From Pedobacter sp. Leaf176 (GTDB lineage: Bacteria > Bacteroidota > Bacteroidia > Sphingobacteriales > Sphingobacteriaceae), in the NCBI RefSeq assembly GCF_001424305.1, contig NZ_LMPD01000001.1, forward strand, positions 1,136,853 to 1,200,852: a DNA stretch of 64,000 bases. Direction: 5' to 3'. The notes below the pieces were generated by a model. The model had not been told where the DNA came from and searched no databases. It worked only from the letters and a program-made list of their open reading frames with translations. This document shows positions 1 through 7,561 of the stretch, in pieces (positions within the stretch are counted from its first letter, which is position 1; each line of letters begins with the position of its first letter). Made by a program: the position numbers and the translations under genes.

Positions 1-593
1 GGTGCAATGCTTGATGAAATGCCCGTTTGCCCGGGTGCTTTGTCCAGGGCACCTGCAATTTTAAAAGTCAAGTCGCCAACAGTTATTGAATCGCCTGTTT
101 TCGCCCCAAACTGAAGCATCAGAGTATTATCAACCAGAGCAGTCCTGCCATTTAAAAAATCTTTAGCTGCTGTAACTGGGGTCGTTTCAATTGAACCATA
201 AAAAGGATAATTGCCCTCCAGCGCCTTCATTTGTACCAACCTGCTTCCTCCATCTTTAACAAAATAGACCATCGACGCAAAGGTGCTTTCCGATGCGCGA
301 TCATCGCCCATTGTTTGGAGCAATTTCAGCGTTTGTTTACTTACCGTTTTACGACTTTCAACAATTAAATCGGCGCCTGTTAATTCTTTTGCCTGTCGGT
401 CGATGTCGTTCTGCAGGTTATCTTTAAAGGAATATACCGCAACCAGGGCTGCGATGCCTAAAATAATTGAAGAGAGGAATAAGAATAGTCTCGAACGGTT
501 TTTACGGCTGTCCCTCCAAGCCATTTTGAATAACCACGCCATCGAAGAACGTTGTTTTGGAAGCATACTCTTAAGCATAACTCGGGTTTTCAT
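1..593 (-). CDS. ABC transporter permease, FtsX/MacB-like (partial)
   Basis: The reading frame is open on the minus strand from an ATG at 593 to the window edge, so only about 197 N-terminal residues are seen. A cytoplasmic start rich in Arg and Lys (MAWRDSRKNRSR near residues 18-34) leads into one membrane helix at about 36-56 (LFLFLSSIILGIAALVAVYS). The following periplasmic stretch (ADLIVESRK, VDNTLMLQFGAKTGDSI) resembles the MacB_PCD ectodomain of FtsX-type permeases, specifically the YbbP-like group. The start overlaps the end of the ATPase gene by 23 bases; later ATGs at 578 and 566 are possible. It should form a transporter with that ATPase. The substrate is unknown; lipoprotein or lysophospholipid handling is a guess. 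Confidence 0.85.
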   Translation of the reverse strand, partial: MKTRVMLKSMLPKQRSSMAWLFKMAWRDSRKNRSRLFLFLSSIILGIAALVAVYSFKDNLQNDIDRQAKELTGADLIVESRKTVSKQTLKLLQTMGDDRASESTFASMVYFVKDGGSRLVQMKALEGNYPFYGSIETTPVTAAKDFLNGRTALVDNTLMLQFGAKTGDSITVGDLTFKIAGALDKAPGQTGISSSIA

Positions 594-1260
594 CTGTTAG
601 GATTAATCCGCCCTTCATTTTGATCACCCGGTTTGTTTTGGCAGCCAAATCAGGGTCGTGGGTCACAATAACCAATGTTGTTCCTGCATCTTTATTCAAA
701 TCAAACAAAAGCTTAATGATCCGGTCGCTGGTTTCCGCATCCAGGTTTCCCGTCGGTTCGTCGGCAAATAATAGCGCCGGACTGTTTGAAAATGCCCTTG
801 CCAGTGAAACCCTTTGCTGCTCCCCGCCCGATAGTTGTATGGGGTAATGGTGACCCCGGTCTGCCAGACCAACCTTGTCTAACAATTCAAGTGCATGAGC
901 TTTAATATTCTTTGCGCCTCTTAATTCTAATGGAACCATTACATTTTCCAATGCGGTAAGGGTGGGTAAGAGCTGGAAATTCTGAAAAATAAAGCCAACA
1001 TACTGGTTGCGAACTGCTGCCCTTTTATCTTCCGATAGTTTATCCAGAACAATGCCGTTGAGTTCAACACTGCCTGTGCTGGCCTGATCTAAGCCTGCAC
1101 ATAGGCCAAGTAGTGTCGTTTTTCCACTTCCGGAGGGACCGATAATTGATACGGTAGAGCCCGCTTTAACTGAGAAATTAACGTTATTTAAAACGGTAAG
1201 TTCACGGCCTGCACTTTGATAAATTTTACTTACATTTCGGATGTTCAGTATGGTTTCCAA
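571..1260 (-). CDS. ABC transporter ATP-binding protein, LolD/YbbA-like
   Basis: A complete 229-residue nucleotide-binding subunit. Walker A is GPSGSGKTT at 41-49, the Q-loop Gln is near 93, the signature LSGGEQQR is at 143-150, Walker B with the catalytic Glu is LLFADEPTGN at about 163-172, and the H-loop His is at 201. Length and motifs match the LolD/MacB/YbbA family, which powers FtsX-like permeases acting from the inner membrane rather than classical importers. The permease gene starts inside its 3' end, so the two are translationally coupled. A TATGTTTG element on the minus strand about 36 bases upstream fits the Bacteroidota -7 promoter box. The exact substrate cannot be assigned. Confidence 0.93.
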   Translation of the reverse strand: METILNIRNVSKIYQSAGRELTVLNNVNFSVKAGSTVSIIGPSGSGKTTLLGLCAGLDQASTGSVELNGIVLDKLSEDKRAAVRNQYVGFIFQNFQLLPTLTALENVMVPLELRGAKNIKAHALELLDKVGLADRGHHYPIQLSGGEQQRVSLARAFSNSPALLFADEPTGNLDAETSDRIIKLLFDLNKDAGTTLVIVTHDPDLAAKTNRVIKMKGGLILTDENPSYA

Positions 1261-1295
1261 TGGCTGAAGATTTTAATTTTTGATTTAAAGCTGAC

Positions 1296-1303
1296 CAAAC
1301 ATA
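1296..1303 (-). promoter_or_regulatory. Candidate -7 promoter box for the ABC transporter operon
   Basis: The minus strand reads TATGTTTG here, an exact match to the Bacteroidota -7 consensus TAnnTTTG. A start site a few bases downstream would give a leader of about 30 bases before the ATG at 1260. The -33 element is weak (TTTA rather than TTTG, about 16 bases upstream). No transcript data are available. Confidence 0.35.
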
Positions 1304-1363
1304 TGGCTGCCTTTTCCGTTAAATATAATGGCTTTTAGATTTTAAGAGATAGAATAAATAGAT

Positions 1364-2044
1364 ATGTTACGAAAACGCTTAATGACTTTAATTGTTTTGA
1401 CAGGAATATTACAAGCCTGTTCAGGTTCGGGCGATAAAGGTAAACCCAATGCGACAGAGACGGAGAAGAGTAGTGCAAATCCTACCGTAATAACTACTAA
1501 AAATATCCTCTTTTTTGGTACCAGCCTAACCGCTGGTTATGGGCTCGATCCTACAGAGGCTTATCCTGCACTAATCCAAAATAGAATTGACTCTTTAAAC
1601 CTGCCTTATAAAGTGATTAACGGTGGGCTGAGCGGTGAAACTTCGGCAGGCGGGAAGGGCAGGATAGATTGGCTTTTGAAACAGAAGGTTGATATTTTTG
1701 TACTTGAATTAGGGTCGAATGATGGCCTTCGTGGTGTACCAGTTGCTGTAACCACTAAAAATTTGCAAGACATAATTGACCGGGTAAAGGCAAAATATCC
1801 CGAAGCAAAGCTGGTGATGGCTGGGATGCAAATGCCTCCAAGTATGGGTAAGAAGTATGCTGCTGATTTCAAAAACATGTTTCCTGAACTCGCAAAAAAA
1901 AATAATATGAGTTTGATTCCTTTCCTGCTCGAAAAGGTTGGTGGTGTTCCTAAACTCAATCAGGCCGATGGCATTCATCCGACGGCAGAGGGCGATAAAA
2001 TACTGGCAGAAAACGTTTGGAAAGTTTTGAAGCCACTGCTTTAG
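1364..2044 (+). CDS. SGNH-family lipoprotein esterase (TesA/arylesterase-like)
   Basis: This 226-residue protein has a lipoprotein signal peptide with lipobox ILQAC, so Cys19 should be lipidated. All SGNH blocks are visible: block I FGTSLTAGYG with nucleophile Ser54, block II GGLSGETSAGG around 87-97, block III ELGSNDGLRG with Asn119, and block V DGIHPTAEG with Asp202 and His205. These features place it in the TesA-like arylesterase/lysophospholipase/thioesterase group, which hydrolyses small esters in the cell envelope. It is divergent from the ABC operon and followed after 10 bases by the HD hydrolase gene. TesA-type esterases are often found beside YbbA/YbbP transporters, and that neighbourhood is seen here. 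The natural substrate is unknown. Confidence 0.92.
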   Translation: MLRKRLMTLIVLTGILQACSGSGDKGKPNATETEKSSANPTVITTKNILFFGTSLTAGYGLDPTEAYPALIQNRIDSLNLPYKVINGGLSGETSAGGKGRIDWLLKQKVDIFVLELGSNDGLRGVPVAVTTKNLQDIIDRVKAKYPEAKLVMAGMQMPPSMGKKYAADFKNMFPELAKKNNMSLIPFLLEKVGGVPKLNQADGIHPTAEGDKILAENVWKVLKPLL

Positions 2045-2054
2045 ATCATCTTCC

Positions 2055-2603
2055 ATGACGAAAACAGACCGACTTATCCGATGGGTTGCAGAACAGCATG
2101 AAGGGCAGATCATTAAGAAAACCAACCTGCCATACGTCACTCACCTGTTAACCGTAGCCTCAATTAGCAAGCCTTTCATTAAATTTGGTTTCGAAATTGG
2201 TCTTTGTCATGATTTACTGGAAGATACCGATACTTCAATCGAATTGCTTTTCAATATGCTCCAGAATTTTGGCTATTCCTTTGACGATGCTAATGAAATC
2301 ACCATGTGCGTAAAGGAGTTGACGGACGTTTACACTAAAAACGATTTTCCTTTTTTGAGTAAGAAAGCGCGAAAAAAAAGGGAAGATAAGCGTCTCATTT
2401 TAATCAGTCCAACCGCGCAAACCGTAAAGTATGCCGACCTGAATGACAATGTAAATTGGGTATTGAAATACGATAAAAAGAATGCAAGAGAATACCTTAA
2501 GAAAAAGCGTAAACTTTTGGTAAATCTTGATAAAGGAAATATCGAATTAAGAAAAGAGTTGTTGGGACTTATTGATATAAGCCTCGCTGATTTTAAAGGT
2601 TGA
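2055..2603 (+). CDS. HD-domain phosphohydrolase, MESH1/SpoT-hydrolase-like
   Basis: A 182-residue protein with the HD layout of ppGpp hydrolases. PYVTHLL provides His30, LCHDLLEDTDT provides the His52-Asp53 pair and the following Glu56-Asp57, and KYADLNDN provides Asp128. The HD-x-x-ED arrangement matches the SpoT hydrolase domain and the small stand-alone MESH1 type, which removes the 3'-pyrophosphate of (p)ppGpp or dephosphorylates NADPH. There is no synthetase, TGS or ACT domain, so it is a short hydrolase-only form. The start is 10 bases after the esterase stop, suggesting cotranscription. The true substrate could be another nucleotide. Confidence 0.8.
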   Translation: MTKTDRLIRWVAEQHEGQIIKKTNLPYVTHLLTVASISKPFIKFGFEIGLCHDLLEDTDTSIELLFNMLQNFGYSFDDANEITMCVKELTDVYTKNDFPFLSKKARKKREDKRLILISPTAQTVKYADLNDNVNWVLKYDKKNAREYLKKKRKLLVNLDKGNIELRKELLGLIDISLADFKG

Positions 2604-3054
2604 TGGGTTGTTTTGCGTGTTGAAAAACTTAATTTCTTAGGAAATTAAATTAATAATATAGTATGGAACGATAATTTGTTCATATGCGCCTGAACTATGG
2701 TTATAACAACAACATCATCTTTTGTCGACTAACTAACGTCTCTTGCGATTTAATATTTGCGCAGATAATCAGCATGTACACAATATTTCCCTAATTTTAA
2801 CTCCTTAAAGTTGTATGATAAATTAGGTGATTTGAAAAAATTATTGGTTTTTTGCCGCATCAAAAAATAGGCGATGTCGATTTTTTATTAGCTGCGTAAT
2901 TTGCAACATCAATTAAACCGAATGCTTTGTGATACATCTTTTGGGCTATGATTTGTATGGAGGACATCAGATAATGTACACTTTGTTGAATTTTTAGTCT
3001 TTTTTTTATCGGATTAAATATTATAAATTGCATGGCGCTCTTTTTCATGATTAT
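2604..3054. other. Intergenic region of about 450 bases, no gene recognised
   Basis: AT-rich spacer between two plus-strand genes. It contains a perfect 8-bp inverted repeat (TTAATTTC, loop TTAG, GAAATTAA) at 2629-2648, 26 bases after the HD hydrolase stop; this may be a weak terminator but has no U-run. A 71-codon minus-strand frame at 2860-3075 has no recognisable motif and overlaps the kinase start, so it is not called as a gene. The promoter of the downstream kinase is presumably here, but no convincing -7/-33 pair was found. Confidence 0.5.
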
Positions 3055-4254
3055 ATGGCTGTAGCACCCGAACAAACACGTCCGATACCTTTAAACGAAG
3101 CGGAACGAATAAAAACCCTAGCAGAATTCGATTTTGATTTCACTGATATTCAAACCAATTTCGATAACATAACGGCTCTTGCGGCAAAAATTTCCGGAAC
3201 GAACATATCATTGGTCAATCTGATAGATTCATTTACACAATGGTCCGTTTCCAATTATGGGTTGGAAATTGATCAAATGCCACGCGATGAGTCGATTTGT
3301 CAATATACAATTGCCCAGGACGGTCACTTTGAAATCAGCGACTTGTCTTCCGATGAACGGTCTAAAGATTTCTTTTATGTGCGTGGACCACTGAATTTGC
3401 GTTACTATTTCGGTATACCGTTAAGAACGCCCGAAGGTTATAACATTGGCGCATTATGTGTGTTGGATCAGGATGTCAAAAAGCTGAGTCCTGAAAAGAT
3501 TGAATTATTAAAGTTGCTTGCCATAGAAGTGGTCGACAAATTCGTTAACCTGAAGGTACTGCACAACACCAGGTTGAGTTTGGATGATTTGAGCATTAAG
3601 CAACGTAAACTTGCACATGATATTCGTGGCCCGCTTTCGGGAATTAAGGGCCTTATTGAAATCATCAGGACGAGGGGTTACAAAAATAAAATGTTCGATG
3701 TGATGGATTATCTTTTCATGATCGATAAAAGTAACAATGAAGTGCTCGACCTGACGGAAGAAATTCTTATTGAGGAGAAAAAGATTATTAAAGATGATTT
3801 TAATCTGAATATCTTTAAAGATAAGCTGGAAAAGCTTTATGCCCCTCAGGCAAAAGCTAAAAATATTTTTTTTAAGGTATCTGTTATTTCAGCACATAAT
3901 GAAGTTAATTTTTCAAAAAGTAAATTACTTCATATTTCAGGTAATCTAATTTCGAACGCGATAAAATTTAGTTCAGACTATGGGGCCGTTACGGTTAAAC
4001 TAGGCTTAGATATTAAGGAACAGGAAAAAAACCTAAGGATAAGTGTATCCGACAATGGAAACGGCTTATCACAGGCTAAAATTGATCAGGTTATGAACGG
4101 TGATTTAGAATCATCAGATGGCACCCAGGGCGAGCGTGGTTATGGATTTGGTTTACCCATGGTTTTACGTGATATAAAAAGTTTGAACGGAAGCATGGAG
4201 ATTATCTCAGAGGAGGGCTGGGGGACAAATTTTGAAGTTAAAATACCTTTTTAA
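3055..4254 (+). CDS. GAF-domain sensor histidine kinase (soluble)
   Basis: Taking the ATG at 3055 the protein has 399 residues; a TTG at 3028 would add nine. There is no signal peptide or membrane helix, so it is cytoplasmic. A GAF domain spans about 35-165 (ISLVNLID, DESICQYTI, YYFGIPLRTPEGYNIGALCVLD), the form common in Bacteroidota GAF kinases. The dimerisation/phosphoacceptor helix has KLAHDIRGPLSGIKGL with His188. The ATPase domain shows the N-box NLISNAIKFSS (Asn297, Asn301), DNGNGL at 333-338 and GYGFGL at 362-367. It has no adjacent response regulator and so is an orphan kinase. Its ligand is unknown. Confidence 0.9.
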   Translation: MAVAPEQTRPIPLNEAERIKTLAEFDFDFTDIQTNFDNITALAAKISGTNISLVNLIDSFTQWSVSNYGLEIDQMPRDESICQYTIAQDGHFEISDLSSDERSKDFFYVRGPLNLRYYFGIPLRTPEGYNIGALCVLDQDVKKLSPEKIELLKLLAIEVVDKFVNLKVLHNTRLSLDDLSIKQRKLAHDIRGPLSGIKGLIEIIRTRGYKNKMFDVMDYLFMIDKSNNEVLDLTEEILIEEKKIIKDDFNLNIFKDKLEKLYAPQAKAKNIFFKVSVISAHNEVNFSKSKLLHISGNLISNAIKFSSDYGAVTVKLGLDIKEQEKNLRISVSDNGNGLSQAKIDQVMNGDLESSDGTQGERGYGFGLPMVLRDIKSLNGSMEIISEEGWGTNFEVKIPF

Positions 4255-4360
4255 TAACAGACGGAAAACATTCAGTTAATATTGACTTTTTGCATATAAA
4301 AAAAGACAAATATCACAAAAATAGTACAGGCAGATTTGTGTTTAATGATTATATTTGGAT

Positions 4361-4501
4361 ATGCAGCACGCGGTTCAAAATATAGTTAGCCAACCCACAA
4401 AGTCTAAAAAAGCATCGGAGGAAATTAATAAATTCGATAAAACTTTGGCAGACAATTTCAAGGCTGCGCTACTGTTTAGTCAATGGCAGCGCCAGAAGTA
4501 A
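4361..4501 (+). CDS. Possible small protein, 46 aa, unknown
   Basis: A 46-residue frame from ATG 4361 to TAA 4501 lies between the kinase and the convergent gluconate permease. Its composition is protein-like (ASEEINKFDKTLADNFKAALL, ending SQWQRQK), charged and helix-prone, with no signal peptide or known motif. The only support is composition and position, so it may be spurious. It starts 106 bases after the kinase stop and could be on the same transcript. Confidence 0.3.
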   Translation: MQHAVQNIVSQPTKSKKASEEINKFDKTLADNFKAALLFSQWQRQK

Positions 4502-4527
4502 TTCAGGAAAATACCATTTATTCTCAT

Positions 4528-5823
4528 TTATATATTTAAAAAAGAATTGATTAGTAATACGCCCAAAAGGCCGGTTACAGATACAATGCTTTCCATTATA
4601 GTCCAGGTTTTAAAAGTTTGTTCTAAACTAAGGTTAAAATATTCTTTAAACATCCAGAAGCCCGTGTCATTGACATGAGAAAACATTAAACTACCTGCTC
4701 CAACTGAAAGAACCATTAACTCCGGTGAAGCATCCGCGCCGACAAGCGGTAAAACAATACCCGATGCTGTCAAAGCAGCAACGGTCGCAGATCCAAGGGC
4801 GATTCTAAGCAATGCCGTAATCATCCAGGCTAAAAACAGGGGAGATAAATTTAAATCTGCAGTAAGTATTTTAACGGTTTCGCCAACGCCACTATCAACT
4901 AATATTTGTTTAAAAGCACCGCCGGCTGCGATGATTAGGATAATCATTGCGATGCTCTTTACACCCTCAACACATGATTCCATTGTTTTTGCGATACCGG
5001 CTTCCTGAACTAAAACCGTAATAACAACCGCGGCCAAAAGTGCGGCGGTTGGATCCGACAGGAAAACAAATATTGGTTTTAATACATAGGGAGTAGTTAT
5101 TGTTGTGGCAATTGTACCTGCAACGATTAGTAATACAGGCAACATGGCAACTGAGAAGCTTTTTAAGCCTGAAGGCAAATTTCTGTCTTCTGTCAAAATG
5201 AAATCTTTTTGAAGGCTTAATGTGTTCTTACTTATCATTAAACGGGGAAAATACACGCCGGCAAGTATGGCTATGGGCACACTCAATCCTAAACCATAAA
5301 TAAGTGTTTTGCCAATATCGGCATGAAAAATTGCAGCCAGCGCAACAGGCCCCGGATGTGGTGGTAAGAAGCCGTGAGTAACAGAAAGTGCTGCCGCCAT
5401 GGGTATGCCGATATACAGCTTAGGCAAGCCGGTAGCCGATGCAATGGCAAAAACCAGGGGAATCAGCACCACAAAGCCGGCATTATAAAACAGCGGTATG
5501 CCAACAAGCAATCCCGTTAATAATACAGCCCATTGAATGTTTTTCTTTCCAAAAAATTTGATGAGGATAAAAACAATTTTTGTTGCTGCACCGCTATCCT
5601 CAATAAGTTTGCCCATCATGGCACCCAGAGCAAGCACCATAACCATACTTCCAAGCGTACTACCAATACCATTGCCCACCGAAACCATTACTTTTGATGG
5701 CGGCATGCCTAAAAATAATCCGGTGGTGATTGCGGTAAGGAGTAAGGCAATCATCGGATTAAACTTTTTGATAATCAAAAACAAGAGCAATAAAATGCCG
5801 GCAAGTACAATTAATAAAGACAT
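4528..5823 (-). CDS. gntP: Gluconate:H+ symporter, GntP family
   Basis: This 431-residue, very hydrophobic protein has about 12 membrane helices and no signal peptide, as expected for GntP permeases (about 430-450 residues). Recognisable family stretches include GMPPSKVMVSVGNGIGSTLG near the N terminus, THGFLPPHPGPVALA near 150-165, ILIIAAGGAFKQILVDSGVG near 300, and HVNDTGFWMFKEYF near 385. It should import gluconate or a related sugar acid with protons. The gene lies 3 bases downstream of the FGGY kinase gene and must be cotranscribed with it, which supports gluconate as substrate; related permeases carry other hydroxy acids. Confidence 0.92.
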   Translation of the reverse strand: MSLLIVLAGILLLLFLIIKKFNPMIALLLTAITTGLFLGMPPSKVMVSVGNGIGSTLGSMVMVLALGAMMGKLIEDSGAATKIVFILIKFFGKKNIQWAVLLTGLLVGIPLFYNAGFVVLIPLVFAIASATGLPKLYIGIPMAAALSVTHGFLPPHPGPVALAAIFHADIGKTLIYGLGLSVPIAILAGVYFPRLMISKNTLSLQKDFILTEDRNLPSGLKSFSVAMLPVLLIVAGTIATTITTPYVLKPIFVFLSDPTAALLAAVVITVLVQEAGIAKTMESCVEGVKSIAMIILIIAAGGAFKQILVDSGVGETVKILTADLNLSPLFLAWMITALLRIALGSATVAALTASGIVLPLVGADASPELMVLSVGAGSLMFSHVNDTGFWMFKEYFNLSLEQTFKTWTIMESIVSVTGLLGVLLINSFLNI

Positions 5824-5826
5824 GTT

Positions 5827-7308
5827 TTAACCATTTAAATGATAAAGCTGGTGCATCGTGATACTTAAATTTGCGTACAGTTGTTTAAATAACATAAAAT
5901 TCTTTTGATGGAAACTGTATTTTTTAAGATCAGGTTCAATTGTTTCTTGCTTTTTGTTTGCAGAAACCGGATATGTTTTTGTTAAACCCATTGCCTTTGC
6001 AGCAAGATATGCTGCACCAACAGCTGAGGCATCTTCCTCTAAAACTAAAGCCAGTTTTTTACCTGTAACATCGGCAAGAATCTGCATCCATATTTTCGAG
6101 TGGGTAAAACCGCCGCTCACATGTATTTGGCGAATAGTTTCCGATTGGCCTTCCACGGCCTCCAATACATCTTTGAGCGCATAGCATATACCTTCCACAA
6201 CAGCTCTTGCAAGGTGTTTTTGTTCATGTTTGAGGTTTAATCCAAAAAATGTTCCACAGGCTTCACTATCCCAGATGGGTGCCCTTTCGCCTGCTAGGTA
6301 AGGTAAAAAAATTAATCCATTACTGCCGGAAGCCGTATTTTCCACTTGTTCGAACAAATTCTGGTAATCTTCCGCGTGTAATTTTTCTTTTTTAAAGATG
6401 TTCTTTAAAAGCCATTGCAAGGTGCGGCCTCCGTTATTTATCGGACCACCACATATGTAAGTTTTATCGTCCAGGATATAACTAAATGTCATTGCTGAAG
6501 GATTGAATATGGGTTTTGGACTGGCCAATCTTAAGGCGCCACTTGTACCAATTGTAACGGATGCCAGACCATCTGCAGTAGCCTCGCTACCAAGATTTGC
6601 CAAACAGCCATCGCTTGCTCCAATTACAAAACTAGTGCTTAATTCCTCAAATATTGTTGGAAGCGGATTTGAATTATAATAATCTGTTGAAACAGGCGTG
6701 GAGAGTTGACTGTCAGTAATACCTGCTAATTCCAGGGCTTGCTTGTCCCAGGTTTTTGTATGAATATTAAATAAACCACTACAGGATGCTATGGAATAAT
6801 CTATGCGGTATTCACCAAATAATTTAAACCAGATGTATTCTTTGATGGAAATAAATTTTTTGGTTTTAGCAATCAATTCAGGATCATTTTTCTGAAGCCA
6901 AATCAGCTTGCATAGCGGCGACATAGAATGAATGGGCGTACCGCTTGCTTTATAGACATTCAGTCCTGCTTCCGATTCTTTTAACTGTTTAGCCTCTTCA
7001 GAACTTCTGTTATCTGCCCAGGTCATCATTGGTGAGAGCACACGATGTGTTTCATCAACTAATATTAAACTATGCATCGCCGAACTCAATCCGATGCATA
7101 TCGGATTTGCCTGCAACTTATTTATTAATTCCTTTATACAGGATACAAAAGCTTCCCAGATTAATCCAGGATCCTGTTCGCTATAGCCGGGCTTTAAAGA
7201 TTCGGTAGGATAAAAAAACTGGCTGCTTGTTATTGGTTCGTATTGCAGATTCAAAGCCACGGCTTTGGTACTGCCGGTGCCAATATCAAGCCCGATTAGA
7301 TAGTTCAT
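5827..7308 (-). CDS. gntK: FGGY-family carbohydrate kinase, probable gluconokinase
   Basis: This 493-residue protein has the FGGY two-domain actin-like fold. The N-terminal phosphate-binding loop is LDIGTGSTKA at 7-16, and the C-terminal domain has LPYLAGERAPIWDSEA followed by IHVSGGFTHSKIWMQILADV. Overall similarity is to the FGGY gluconokinase of the Bacillus subtilis gnt operon, not the small P-loop GntK of E. coli. It would phosphorylate gluconate to 6-phosphogluconate for the pentose phosphate or Entner-Doudoroff routes. The adjacent GntP permease strengthens this over xylulokinase or glycerol kinase. No local regulator such as a GntR protein is visible. Confidence 0.87.
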   Translation of the reverse strand: MNYLIGLDIGTGSTKAVALNLQYEPITSSQFFYPTESLKPGYSEQDPGLIWEAFVSCIKELINKLQANPICIGLSSAMHSLILVDETHRVLSPMMTWADNRSSEEAKQLKESEAGLNVYKASGTPIHSMSPLCKLIWLQKNDPELIAKTKKFISIKEYIWFKLFGEYRIDYSIASCSGLFNIHTKTWDKQALELAGITDSQLSTPVSTDYYNSNPLPTIFEELSTSFVIGASDGCLANLGSEATADGLASVTIGTSGALRLASPKPIFNPSAMTFSYILDDKTYICGGPINNGGRTLQWLLKNIFKKEKLHAEDYQNLFEQVENTASGSNGLIFLPYLAGERAPIWDSEACGTFFGLNLKHEQKHLARAVVEGICYALKDVLEAVEGQSETIRQIHVSGGFTHSKIWMQILADVTGKKLALVLEEDASAVGAAYLAAKAMGLTKTYPVSANKKQETIEPDLKKYSFHQKNFMLFKQLYANLSITMHQLYHLNG

Positions 7309-7358
7309 GCAAGAAAATTAAATTGCAATTTAAGTTTTGTTTTTTATTTAAATTAATT

Positions 7359-7448
7359 TGATTTAATAAAATGAACATTGCAATCTTACAATAGACAAAG
7401 CCTGGTTAAGTGCTTAAAATTTTAAGATTATCTACCGATAGGATGCAA
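7359..7448. repeat. Diverged copy of the 3' end of the DoxX-like gene
   Basis: About 90 bases here align at roughly 80% identity by eye with 12422-12512, where they cover the last 14 codons of a DoxX-like gene and its downstream flank. Shared pieces include TTATCTACCGATAGGAT and AACATTGCAAT. Read on the minus strand this copy would still encode ILSVDN and end near the same stop, but no DoxX reading frame continues upstream. It looks like a gene remnant or a recombined tail. Confidence 0.6.
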
Positions 7449-7561
7449 TAACGTGTGTTGTTTTAATAATTAAATATCAGCCTGTTATTTGAGGTCTGAA
7501 TGCGGTTGTAGCTGGACTAAACGATGTAGCTATGCGTGCTGATGGGGATTAGTTGTTACCA

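Noticed and set aside
2860..3075. 71-codon minus-strand frame ahead of the GAF kinase
   Set aside because: It overlaps the kinase start and has no motif or supporting neighbour.
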